Shown here one piece after another: positions 1 through 7,869 of a stretch of 64,000 nucleotides of DNA. The notes beneath the pieces were generated by a model. The model worked only from the letters and a program-made list of their open reading frames with translations, was not told the origin of the DNA and ran no database searches. The DNA lies in contig NZ_JACHXQ010000009.1 of assembly GCF_014192285.1 (NCBI RefSeq), positions 62,001 through 126,000 on the forward strand, in the 5' to 3' direction. This DNA comes from Halomonas fontilapidosi (GTDB lineage: Bacteria > Pseudomonadota > Gammaproteobacteria > Pseudomonadales > Halomonadaceae). The stretch's first letter is position 1; each line of letters starts with the position of its first letter. The translations under genes and the position numbers were made by a program.

Positions 1-206
1 ATGTGAAAGCCATGAAAGCCCGCGGGCAGCGCCTGAGCCTCGATGCTCACCGTCACCTTGCCGTTATCCTCGCTCAGCGTAACGCTGCCCACCGCCTTGT
101 CGTTGGTATCGTGCAGCTCAGCGTTAGCCGTATCGGCGTTGGCCTGGGCCCCGATGGCCAGGGTCAGCGCGAAGACCGCCGACGCGCTTGCCAGCTTATG
201 TCTCAT
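1..206 (-). CDS. sodC: Cu/Zn superoxide dismutase, 5' part (runs off the window)
   Basis: The minus strand from ATG at 206 reads a signal peptide (MRHKLASASAVFALTLAIGA, then QANA) followed by a mature start containing ELHDTNDKAVGSVTLSE and, at the window edge, LPAGFHGFH. The last stretch is the GFHGFHxH metal-site region of periplasmic Cu/Zn superoxide dismutases, which convert superoxide to hydrogen peroxide and oxygen. A GGAGG ribosome site sits just upstream. Only about 68 codons are present, so the metal ligands downstream cannot be checked. The neighbouring AhpD-like peroxidase gene fits an oxidative-stress setting, but the two are divergent. Fairly sure of the family; sodC is the natural name. 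Confidence 0.8.
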   Translation of the reverse strand, partial: MRHKLASASAVFALTLAIGAQANADTANAELHDTNDKAVGSVTLSEDNGKVTVSIEAQALPAGFHGFH

Positions 207-391
207 GATACTTCCTCCACCTCGGATTTCGGTAGCCCGGGCACATCGCCGGTGCCTGGGTCGTGAACGTGCGGTGTTGGCGTCTTGTCCGGCGCCTGTG
301 GCGAAGGCTGCCGTTCATTGGAATGTAGCAGAGTGGCGGGCTGGTCGAGAGAGCTGGTGCGTGTTCTTCCGTCTTCGACCTTTTGACAGAA

Positions 392-819
392 GTTGACGTT
401 AACGTTAACTGCTATTTTGGGGATATCGAGAACAATGACCAAGCATGGAGTCGCCATGACCGCCCCGATCAGCCGCTTCCCCGTTCCTGAATCTATCCAT
501 CAACTGCCCGATGACGTTCGCGATGCCATGCTAGCGGTGCAGGAGAAGGCCGGCTTCGTGCCCAACGTCTTCCTGATGCTGGCCACCGCCCGGCCGAGTT
601 CCGTGCCTTCTTCGCCTACCACGATGCCCTGATGGAGCGGGAGTCCGACACGCTCACCAAGGCCGAGAAGGAGATGATCGTGGTGGCCACCAGCGCCCGC
701 AACCGCTGCCTCTACTGCGTGGTGGCCCACGGCGCCCTGGTGCGGATCTACAGCAAGGACCCGCTGCTCGCTGATCAGGTGGCCATCAACCACCGCACCG
801 CGCCGATCAGCAAGCGCCA
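392..819 (+). repeat. Direct repeat, copy 1 (promoter plus 5' part of AhpD-like gene)
   Basis: This segment repeats 2026-2454 almost exactly. Both copies begin with the same operator-like GTTGACGTT/AACGTTAAC leader, have 64 bases from there to the ATG, and then share the coding sequence. Copy 1 lacks one base near 583 and loses similarity after the GCGCCA at 814-819. Copy 2 is the intact gene. It is a diverged tandem duplication, since many third-codon positions differ. Confidence 0.85.
398..409. promoter_or_regulatory. Palindromic operator candidate (copy 1)
   Basis: GTTAACGTTAAC is a perfect 12-base palindrome about 47 bases before the ATG at 456. The equivalent site before the intact copy (2026-2043) has one changed base. 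Its form resembles MerR-family (for example LiuR-type) or other dimeric-regulator sites. The regulator is not in the window, so the family is a guess. Confidence 0.4.
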
Positions 820-830
820 GTGCCTCACCG
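456..830 (+). pseudogene. Broken AhpD-like peroxidase-related gene (frameshifted, 3' end lost)
   Basis: Starting at ATG 456 (GGAG ribosome site at 446), the first 42 codons match the intact gene at 2090 (APISRFPV, then SIHxLPDDVRDAMLAVQ). One base is missing near 583 (CTGGCCACCG against CTGGCCCACCG), which shifts the frame into an early stop at 632. The original frame resumes from 632 with RNRCLYCVVAHGA, the CxxC-plus-His AhpD active-site motif. Similarity to the intact copy ends at about 819, where a DUF3427 protein fragment begins. The product cannot be a working peroxidase: the frame is broken and the C-terminal third is gone. Confidence 0.8.
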
Positions 831-1987
831 TGTTGGACTTCGTGGGGCAGACCCATCGGCGCTATCGGTTGGATACCAAGTTCACCGCGCTGCTCTCTGG
901 ACGGCGCCAGCGGCTCGACCGCGAGGTGGTGGCCGACTTTCCCAGTCTTCCTCCCGGCTGCAGCATCCAGCTTGAGAGGGTCGCTCGAGATCGTGTGCTG
1001 AACAAAATCCGTTCGGTGCTGGCGGATCTCAACCAGTTTATCCCCGAGACATTGCGCACCTGGTCGGAAGAGGCCGGGACGCCGCGCACCTTCGGACGCT
1101 TCCTGGAGATGACCGGGTTGACGCCGGTGCGGGTGCTGTCGCGTCGCAGCTGGTCGGAGTGGAAAGCACTGGCCGACCGACAAGCACCACCCGAGGATCC
1201 CGATATCGACCAGGCGCGCAAGGCGCTGTCGCGCATCGCACTGCGAAGCGATCCCGAGCTGCTTTCGGCCATCGAGACCCTGGGCCAGCCTGATGGCGTC
1301 GAGGAAGCCTTGGGGCGCTATGACACCGCACGGCAAACGGCATTGCACTATCTTCTGTGGGGCCAGAAGGGGGGCCTGGTTGGCGTCGACAGCCTCGAGG
1401 AATCACTGCGGAAGTGGCGCGCCAATTCAAGTATCGCGGCCGATGCCGCCGAGATCGCCGCCTGGCGGCGGGCTCATCAACAGGTGCCTCTGCAACGGCT
1501 GAGTGAGCTGCCTTTCGACTGCGGGCTACTCCTGCATGGCGCCTACGGTTTGCCAGAGATCAAGGCGGCACTTGGGATAGCGAGCTTGGAAAAGCCGGGT
1601 GCCACCGGCGTGGGGGTGATCCATGCAAAGGACATTCGTGCCTATATCCATCTGGTAACCTTTCAAAAAGATGACACCGACTTCTCTCCTACCACGCGCT
1701 ATCGAGACTATCCCATCAGTCGCACGCTACTGCATTGGGAGAGCCAGTCGAACACCAGTCAGGCCAGTGCAACGGGGCAGAACTACCTTCACTTCGAGGA
1801 GCGCGGCTACACGATTCTCTTCTTCGCTCGCCTCACCAAGCGCATCGAGGGTGAGACGGCGCCATTTGTCTTCCTTGGTCCAGCCAAAGCGCTTAAGAGC
1901 TATCACGGCGATCGCCCCATCGCCATGACCTGGGAGCTGGCGTACCCCGTGCCTGCCGAACTCTTCGAGGAGGCGCGCCCGGCGTAG
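820..1987 (+). pseudogene. C-terminal remnant of a DUF3427 helicase-type protein
   Basis: From about 820 an open frame continues to the TAG at 1987. It contains CLTVLDFVGQTHRRYR and LPPGCSIQLERVARDRVL, and ends with the DUF3427 signature (IHLVTFQK, FSPTTRYRDYPISRTLLHW, then HFEERGYTILFFARL). In complete family members this part follows PLD-nuclease-like and DEAD/DEAH helicase domains, in proteins of about 1,000 residues linked to phage defence or DNA processing. Those domains are missing here. The frame is open back to 632, so a chimeric 451-residue product with an AhpD fragment at its N-terminus is formally possible, but ATG 632 is only an internal Met of the broken gene. Most likely a relic of a recombination event. 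Confidence 0.75.
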
Positions 1988-2025
1988 CGAACCCAAGGTC
2001 AGGGCCATGCGACTTTGGCAGTCAT

Positions 2026-2043
2026 GTTGACGTTGACGTTAAC
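2026..2043. promoter_or_regulatory. Operator-like site before the intact AhpD-like gene
   Basis: GTTGACGTTGACGTTAAC is the counterpart of 392-409 and lies 47-64 bases before the ATG at 2090. It carries the imperfect palindrome GTTGACGTTAAC. Its retention in both copies of the duplication suggests it belongs to the gene's promoter. Confidence 0.4.
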
Positions 2044-2089
2044 TGCTATCTTGGTGTCGTCGCCAACAACCACAACACCTGGAGCCTCC

Positions 2090-2677
2090 ATGTCCGCCCC
2101 GATCAGCCGCTTCCCCGTTACCGAATCGATCCACGATCTGCCCGATGACGTCCGCGATGCCATGCTGGCGGTGCAGGAGAAGGCCGGCTTCGTGCCCAAC
2201 GTCTTCCTGATGCTGGCCCACCGGCCGGCCGAGTTTCGCGCCTTCTTCGCCTACCACGATGCCTTGATGGAGCGGGAATCCGATACGCTCACCAAGGCCG
2301 AGAAGGAGATGATCGTGGTTGCCACCAGCGCCCGCAACCGCTGCCTCTACTGCGTGGTGGCCCACGGCGCCCTGGTGCGGATCTACAGCAAGGACCCGCT
2401 GCTCGCCGACCAGGTGGCGACCAATCATCGCACCGCGCCGATCAGCGAGCGCCATCGCACCATGCTGGACTTCGCCCTCTACTGCGGCCTGGAGGTGGGA
2501 GAGCTCACCGACGAGTGGGAGGCCCGCCTGAAGACGGCCGGATTCACCCACGACGACATCTGGGACATCGGCGCCATCGCCGCCTTCTTCGGCCTCTCCA
2601 ACCGCCTGGTCACCCTGACCGGCACGCCCCCCAACGAGGAGTTCTATCTGATGGGGCGTGTGCCGCGGGAGAAGTGA
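2090..2677 (+). CDS. AhpD-like peroxidase-related enzyme
   Basis: A 195-residue carboxymuconolactone decarboxylase/AhpD-superfamily protein of the peroxidase-related type. The active-site motif RNRCLYCVVAHG (CxxC plus downstream His) lies near residues 82-93, within a helical core starting VRDAMLAVQEKAGFVPNVF. Family members reduce hydroperoxides through the cysteine pair, though the substrate and electron donor of this subgroup are not known. The start at 2090 is preferred to an in-frame ATG at 2015 because CTGGAG lies just before it and the broken copy aligns from this codon. The gene stands alone between the duplicated remnant and a convergent hypothetical gene. Intact length and motif suggest a working protein. 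Confidence 0.85.
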   Translation: MSAPISRFPVTESIHDLPDDVRDAMLAVQEKAGFVPNVFLMLAHRPAEFRAFFAYHDALMERESDTLTKAEKEMIVVATSARNRCLYCVVAHGALVRIYSKDPLLADQVATNHRTAPISERHRTMLDFALYCGLEVGELTDEWEARLKTAGFTHDDIWDIGAIAAFFGLSNRLVTLTGTPPNEEFYLMGRVPREK

Positions 2678-2766
2678 ATCGAGTGGCTTTTCGAGTGCAG
2701 CCATCGCTGCCGGCACTCATCCGTTGGGTACTGACTTGCCCAGCACTACCATGAATGCTGCCGGTG

Positions 2767-3441
2767 TTAAGTGCCGTGACTCGCCTCCAATAGCTGCAGC
2801 ACCGGCGCCAGCTGACTTTCGTGCAGCAGCAGCACGCTGTCGCCGCTGTCACCTTCGCGAGGTGCCACCACGGCGAATTCACCTTCCTCCAGGTGGAATT
2901 CATGTATCTCGCAGGGCCCGCTGGGAGTCTGGCAGTAGATCGAGCGATAGGCATCATCTTCGCTGTAGGTGAGGCGGTGGTAGACCTTGAAGAAGGTATA
3001 GAGACTCAGGCCCTGCGGAAAGGCGGGCCAGCGGGCGGGAATGGTTCGGGTCGCCTCATCGAGCGAGTGGCCATCCGTCTCGGCGTCAGTGATGGCGCGC
3101 ACCAGCGGCTCGGCCAGCAGTGAGGCGTTGTCGCGGGGCAACGGCTGCAAGCGCTCGAAGGCTTGTCGGTAATCTTCGGCCACCTGGCCAAGTGCCGACA
3201 GCGAGCTCAGGCGGTGGTCGCTGTGGCATAGCTCGGCAGGCTCGAAGCTGCCGTTGGCCCAGCCGTGGATGACGCGAAGTAGCAGATTGCCCTGCCGCAT
3301 CGGCGCGAGGATCAGCGTCTCGGTGGCCACGCGCAGATGCAGCAGGCGCTCCGTCGCCGTGTTGTCAAAGGCGCCATAGGGGTCGACGAAGATCGCATGT
3401 AAACGCCCGGGGGCATGTTCCTTGGCTTCGCTGTAGGGCAT
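2767..3441 (-). CDS. Hypothetical protein (224 residues)
   Basis: I do not recognise this protein. It starts MPYSEAKEHAPGRLHAIF, with a GGAG ribosome site 7 bases before ATG 3441, which is better than the in-frame ATG at 3471. No signal peptide, membrane segment or obvious metal motif is visible. It is soluble and acidic with a low-cysteine composition, and a segment LSLYTFFKVYHRLTYSED near the middle. It is convergent with the AhpD-like gene and divergent from the riboswitch-controlled operon. Codon use matches its neighbours, so it is probably a genuine gene. Confidence 0.6.
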   Translation of the reverse strand: MPYSEAKEHAPGRLHAIFVDPYGAFDNTATERLLHLRVATETLILAPMRQGNLLLRVIHGWANGSFEPAELCHSDHRLSSLSALGQVAEDYRQAFERLQPLPRDNASLLAEPLVRAITDAETDGHSLDEATRTIPARWPAFPQGLSLYTFFKVYHRLTYSEDDAYRSIYCQTPSGPCEIHEFHLEEGEFAVVAPREGDSGDSVLLLHESQLAPVLQLLEASHGT

Positions 3442-3560
3442 CTCGGGGCTCCGGCACGGGGTGGTCGTCACGGCGAGGCGGCGCTATGATGCCTCTGCAT
3501 CTCGTCTCTATCGGCCACTTCGGCTCAGGATTGAGGCGCGATCCCACAATTCATTCACTG

Positions 3561-3659
3561 TCGCCAGGGGAGTCCCGTTGCCGCATGTGGCGGAGGGGCT
3601 GAGAGAGCGCATGGCGCTGACCCTGGAACCTGATCCGGTTCATACCGGCGGAGGAAGTG
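3561..3659 (+). promoter_or_regulatory. TPP (thiamine pyrophosphate) riboswitch
   Basis: The stretch carries the THI-box signatures in order: AGGGGAGTCCCG, GGGGCTGAGAGAG, GCTGACCCTGGAACCTGAT, CCGGTTCATACCGGCGGAGGAAGT. These are the P2/P3 and P4/P5 ligand-binding parts of the TPP aptamer. The 3' end contains GGAGGAA, which is the ribosome site of the gene starting at 3664. TPP binding should therefore block translation of the symporter and the coupled tenA-like gene. This layout is usual in gammaproteobacteria. Confidence 0.95.
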
Positions 3660-3663
3660 CGAC

Positions 3664-5067
3664 ATGCCCTACCTGACGTCTGCCGTGCTCGGCGCGGCGC
3701 TGCTGTGCTTTGCTTTCTTGGGCCTGCGGGCTCGCCGGGCCGACGGCCCGCTCGATGACTACGTGACCGCCCGCAACTCCCAGGGGGCCCAGGCCATCGG
3801 CCTGTCGTTCCTGGCCTCGAGCATGGGCGCCTGGATTCTCTTTGCTCCACCGGAGATCGGCGCCTTCGTGGGGCCGGTGGCGCTGGCCGGCTATGCCATC
3901 GGCTCGTCGCTGCCTTTTCTCGTGCTGGGCCTCTACGGCCCCGCCATCCGCCGTCACTTGCCGGAAGGACGCAGCATCGGCGAGTTCGCCGAGGCCTGCT
4001 ATGGCAGCGGGGTGCGGCGCTGGGTCTCCTTCGTCTCCGTGGCCTACATGGCCTGCTTCCTGGCCGCCGAACTCACTGCCATCGGTGCCATCGCGGCGCT
4101 GCTTTCCGACGTGCCGCCGGCGCTGGTCATCCTCGGTGTGGCGCTGGCCACGTTGGCCTATACCTCGCTTGGCGGGCTACGGGCGAGCCTGGCGACGGAC
4201 CGCTGGCAGGCCTGGCTGCTGCTGGCGCTGCTGGTGCTGGTCGGCGGCGTGGCCTGGTGGTGGCTGCCGCCGATGCCGGCCGAGGCAGTGATGCCCTCGG
4301 TGCCCGCCGGCAGTGCGCTCTCCGTGGCGCTTACCCTGGTGATCGCGGTCACCGCAGCCAACCTCTTCCATCAAGGGTACTGGCAGCGCATCTGGGCGGC
4401 CGAGGATGACCGCGCCCTGGGGCGTGGAGCGCTGCTTGGCGCCGCCAGCAGCCTGCTGGTGGTGATGGCCATCGGTGGCCTGGGCATGCTGGCGGCCATG
4501 CATGCGCTACCGCTGGGTGAGCCGCCGATTCCGTTCTTCGCGCTGCTTTCTGCCGCACCGTCCTGGTTGGGCCTGCCCGCCCTGGTGCTGGCGGTCACCC
4601 TGGTGGCCTCCAGCGTCGATACCCTGCAGAACGCCATCGCCTCCATGGCGGTGGCCAGCAGCGGTCGGCGCGGCCTTTCGGTGCGTGCCGCGCGGCTGGT
4701 TACGGTGGCGCTGATGGTGCCGGTGGTCGGGGTGGCCCTGCAGGGCTTCTCGGTGTTGCGCCTGTTCCTGATCGCCGACCTGTTGTGCGCGGCCATCGTG
4801 GTGCCGGTGCTGCTGGGCCTGTGGCGGCGCATGTCGCCGCTGGCGGCAGTGGCCGGCGGCCTGGCGGGCCTGTTTGGCGCGGTACTGCCGGGCTGGATCA
4901 GCCAGGGCAGTCTTTCTGCCGGGGTGCTGGCGGCAACCTTCCCGGGCAGCATCCCGACCCTGGCACCCTTCCTGGGGGCGCTTCTCGCCTCCACCCTGGC
5001 CAGCCTGCTGATCGCCTGGCGTCGTCCGGGGACCCGATTTCACCTGGCAAGCAAGGGAGAGGCATGA
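3664..5067 (+). CDS. Sodium:solute symporter, thiamine-regulated
   Basis: A 467-residue protein with about 13 hydrophobic segments and the SSS-family pattern. The N-terminal region DDYVTARNSQGAQAIGLSFLASSMGAW resembles the DYFxAGR...AS.xGA core of Na+/pantothenate-type symporters. It sits directly behind a TPP riboswitch and overlaps the TenA-like gene by four bases (ATGA), so its cargo is probably a thiamine precursor such as a hydroxymethylpyrimidine or a thiamine breakdown product, taken up with Na+. The link to thiamine is solid from the riboswitch; the exact substrate is inference. Thiamine-regulated symporters of this kind have been called ThiV in comparative work, but I do not assign the name. 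Confidence 0.85.
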   Translation: MPYLTSAVLGAALLCFAFLGLRARRADGPLDDYVTARNSQGAQAIGLSFLASSMGAWILFAPPEIGAFVGPVALAGYAIGSSLPFLVLGLYGPAIRRHLPEGRSIGEFAEACYGSGVRRWVSFVSVAYMACFLAAELTAIGAIAALLSDVPPALVILGVALATLAYTSLGGLRASLATDRWQAWLLLALLVLVGGVAWWWLPPMPAEAVMPSVPAGSALSVALTLVIAVTAANLFHQGYWQRIWAAEDDRALGRGALLGAASSLLVVMAIGGLGMLAAMHALPLGEPPIPFFALLSAAPSWLGLPALVLAVTLVASSVDTLQNAIASMAVASSGRRGLSVRAARLVTVALMVPVVGVALQGFSVLRLFLIADLLCAAIVVPVLLGLWRRMSPLAAVAGGLAGLFGAVLPGWISQGSLSAGVLAATFPGSIPTLAPFLGALLASTLASLLIAWRRPGTRFHLASKGEA

Positions 5068-5762
5068 TGACCACGCGTACTGACTGGAACACCTGGGCCG
5101 AGGGCCGCGACGCCGCGCGCCTTACCGATTGGCTGCGCGAGGTCAGCGAGCCCGACTGGTCGGCCACCGTGGTCCATCCGCTGTTCGACGCCCTGGCCGA
5201 GGGGAGGTTGTCGGAAGGCGACTTTGCCGGCTACATGGTGCAGGACTACGGCTTCGTCGACCCCTTCACCGCGCTGCTTGGCCATGCCATCGGCCAGGCG
5301 CCGAGCATGGATGACCGAGTGGTGCTGGGGCAGTTCATGGGCATGCTGACCAGCGACGAGAACAGCACCTTCCAGCGCACCTTCGACGCCTTCGATGTCT
5401 CGGCTGCCCAGCGCGAGACGCCGGACTACCTGCCGGAGACCCTGGCGTTTCGTGAACTGCTGCACGATACCGGCCAGGGCGGGGGCTATGCCGAGATCCT
5501 GGCGGTGCTGGTGGTCACCGAGTGGATCTACCTCGAATGGGCGCTGCGCGTCACTCGCGTGGATGGGTTGCATCCGCTGATGGGGGAGTGGATCGACCTG
5601 CACGACAATCACGCCTTCCAGGAATTCGTCGGCTGGCTGCGCCGCCGTCTTGACGAGGAAGCGGAGCGGCTTGATGACGCCGCCTTCGCCCGGATGGCCG
5701 AGCGCTTCCGAGAGACCGTTGCCAGGGAGCGTGCCTTCCACGATGCCGTGATGCCGCGCTGA
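5064..5762 (+). CDS. TenA-family aminopyrimidine hydrolase, cysteine-free type
   Basis: A 232-residue all-helical TenA/THI-4 protein (HPLFDALAEGRLSEGDFAGYMVQDY, with later TEWIYLEWA and YAEILAVLVV). TenA enzymes salvage the pyrimidine part of degraded thiamine. The classical active-site cysteine is absent: the whole protein contains no cysteine. That fits the TenA_E class, which acts on N-formyl- or amino-pyrimidine compounds using a glutamate. The start ATG overlaps the stop of the symporter gene (ATGA), with AGGGAGA upstream. Co-regulation by the TPP riboswitch supports uptake followed by hydrolysis. The family is clear; the substrate is inferred. Confidence 0.85.
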   Translation: MMTTRTDWNTWAEGRDAARLTDWLREVSEPDWSATVVHPLFDALAEGRLSEGDFAGYMVQDYGFVDPFTALLGHAIGQAPSMDDRVVLGQFMGMLTSDENSTFQRTFDAFDVSAAQRETPDYLPETLAFRELLHDTGQGGGYAEILAVLVVTEWIYLEWALRVTRVDGLHPLMGEWIDLHDNHAFQEFVGWLRRRLDEEAERLDDAAFARMAERFRETVARERAFHDAVMPR

Positions 5763-5916
5763 GTAGCTCGGGCAGCGAGACGAGGTCTCGCGCTCTGGCC
5801 TCATCCTGTAGCGACTGCCGAACCGAAAGGGTCCGAGCGATCGGCTTGAGGAGTTGTCAGGCCGGGCCAGGCGGGTCACTCTTTGGGGACAATCATGACC
5901 GACCAGAGGAGGCCCC

Positions 5917-7605
5917 ATGTCCGATACGCCCGATGATGCCCGCCGCCGCCATTCCGCCGAGGTGGTGGATGGTGTCGGCAAGTCTGCCAGCCGCGCCATG
6001 CTGCGCGCGGTGGGCTTTACCGACGAGGATTTCGCCAAACCCCAGGTGGGTATCGCGTCTACCTGGAGCAACCTCACCCCCTGCAACAGCCATATCGACG
6101 AATTGGCCCGTCGGGCCAGCGATGGTGCCGACGCCGCCGGCGGCAAGGGCGTGATCTTCAACACCATCACCATCTCGGATGGCATTGCCAACGGCACCGA
6201 GGGCATGAAGTACTCGCTGGTGTCGCGCGAGGTGATCGCCGATTCCATCGAGACGGTGGCCGGTTGTGAAGGGTTCGACGGCCTGGTGGCCATCGGTGGC
6301 TGCGACAAGAACATGCCGGGTTGCCTGATGGGGCTGGCGCGGCTCGACCGGCCGAGCGTCTTCGTCTATGGCGGGACCATCCTGCCGGGTGCCGGTCATA
6401 CCGATATCGTTTCGGTGTTCGAGGCCATGGGCGCCCACTCGCGCGGCGACATGGACCTCATCGAGGTCAAGCAGATCGAGGAGACGGCGATCCCCGGCCC
6501 CGGCTCCTGCGGCGGCATGTATACCGCCAATACCATGGCCTCGGCCATCGAGGCGCTGGGCATGAGCCTGCCGGGCAGCTCGGCACAGAATGCGGTGTCA
6601 GGGGAGAAGCGCGCCGACTGCGAGGCGGCCGGGGCGGCCGTGCTCGAACTGCTCGAGCACGACATCAAGCCCTCCGACATCATGACCCGCCAGGCCTTCG
6701 AGAATGCCATCACCGTCGTCATTGCCCTCGGTGGCTCCACCAATGCGGTGCTGCACCTGATCGGTATGGCCAACACCATCGGAGTGGAGCTCTCGCTCGC
6801 CGACTTCACCGAGATTGGCCGTCGCGTGCCGGTGGTTGCTGACCTGCGCCCCAGCGGCCACTACATGATGAGCGAGCTGGTGGCGATCGGCGGCATCCAG
6901 CCGCTGATGAAGACCCTGCTCGAGGCAGGCCTCCTGCACGGCGACTGCCTGACGGTGACCGGCCAGACGCTTGCCGAGAACCTGGCCGGCGTTGCGCCCT
7001 ATCCCGATGACCAGGCGATCATCGCCCCGCTGGAGCGGCCCGTGAAGGCCGAGAGCCACCTGCGCATCCTGCACGGCAACTTGGCACCGGAAGGGGCAGT
7101 GGCCAAGATCACCGGCAAGGAGGGCACACGCTTCGCAGGCTCCGCCCGGGTGTTTGGCTCCGAGGAGGAGGCGCAGGCGCGCATCAACGACGGCACCGTG
7201 GTGGCCGGCGATGTGGTGGTGATCCGCTATGAGGGGCCGAGGGGCGGTCCCGGGATGCGCGAGATGCTCACCCCCACCTCGGCGATCATGGGGCGGGGCC
7301 TGGGCAGCGAGGTGGCGCTGATCACCGACGGGCGTTTTTCCGGCGGCAGTCACGGCTTCGTGGTGGGCCACGTGACCCCCGAGGCCTTCGATGGCGGCCC
7401 CCTGGCGCTGGTGGAGGATGGCGACCGGATCACCATCGACGCCGAGGCCGATACCATCGATGTCGACCTGTCCGACGAGGAACTGAGACGCCGCCGGGCC
7501 GCCTGGCGGCAGCCCGAACCGCGCTATACCCGCGGGGTGCTGGCCAAGTATGCCCGCACGGTGAGTTCGGCCTCCACCGGGGCGGTGACCGACCTGCCGG
7601 AGTGA
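5917..7605 (+). CDS. ilvD: Dihydroxy-acid dehydratase
   Basis: A 562-residue IlvD/Edd-family dehydratase. It removes water from 2,3-dihydroxy-3-methylbutanoate or 2,3-dihydroxy-3-methylpentanoate, the step before transamination to valine and isoleucine. The three cluster cysteines are visible at about C56 (LTPCNSHI), C129 ([10 protein letters not shown]) and C198 ([14 protein letters not shown]). Length and spacing match the shorter [2Fe-2S] class rather than the longer E. coli-type [4Fe-4S] class. An AGAGGAGG ribosome site precedes ATG 5917. It stands alone, not with other ilv genes. A sugar-acid dehydratase of the same superfamily is possible, but the sequence reads as a normal DHAD. Confidence 0.9.
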   Translation: MSDTPDDARRRHSAEVVDGVGKSASRAMLRAVGFTDEDFAKPQVGIASTWSNLTPCNSHIDELARRASDGADAAGGKGVIFNTITISDGIANGTEGMKYSLVSREVIADSIETVAGCEGFDGLVAIGGCDKNMPGCLMGLARLDRPSVFVYGGTILPGAGHTDIVSVFEAMGAHSRGDMDLIEVKQIEETAIPGPGSCGGMYTANTMASAIEALGMSLPGSSAQNAVSGEKRADCEAAGAAVLELLEHDIKPSDIMTRQAFENAITVVIALGGSTNAVLHLIGMANTIGVELSLADFTEIGRRVPVVADLRPSGHYMMSELVAIGGIQPLMKTLLEAGLLHGDCLTVTGQTLAENLAGVAPYPDDQAIIAPLERPVKAESHLRILHGNLAPEGAVAKITGKEGTRFAGSARVFGSEEEAQARINDGTVVAGDVVVIRYEGPRGGPGMREMLTPTSAIMGRGLGSEVALITDGRFSGGSHGFVVGHVTPEAFDGGPLALVEDGDRITIDAEADTIDVDLSDEELRRRRAAWRQPEPRYTRGVLAKYARTVSSASTGAVTDLPE

Positions 7606-7717
7606 CGCTCCTCGGTTTCCGCTGCCTCCCCGTCTGAGGCCTGCGTCGTTTTGCCGCAGGGACCCGCCAGGCACCGCGCGGCCCCGGCACGGCCGCGCGG
7701 TGCTCCCCAGCTGTAGG

Positions 7718-7731
7718 TTGATATACGTCAT
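7718..7731 (+). promoter_or_regulatory. Possible FNR/ANR box upstream of the arc operon
   Basis: TTGATATACGTCAT matches the TTGAT-N4-ATCAA consensus in 8 of 10 defined positions, about 140 bases before the first gene of the arginine deiminase operon. Deiminase operons in pseudomonads are activated by ANR at such sites. A weak -10 candidate (TATCCT, 7761) is slightly further than the usual spacing, so the site is tentative. Confidence 0.35.
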
Positions 7732-7869
7732 CGCCGGGCATCGGGTCCGGCGGCGTGGACTATCCTGCTACAAGGCAGGCTAGCGTCGCGTCTCGTAGTG
7801 CCGGTGCCTGCCGCGGTGTCCAGGGGCCCCAGGGGCCTCGAGCGTGCGATCGACGACAGGAGGCGCACC

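Noticed and set aside
632..1987. A complete 451-residue gene of new architecture (AhpD fragment plus DUF3427)
   Set aside because: The N-terminal part is the frame-restored tail of a broken copy, with no ribosome site at 632, so it is read as a fusion of two relics rather than a designed gene.
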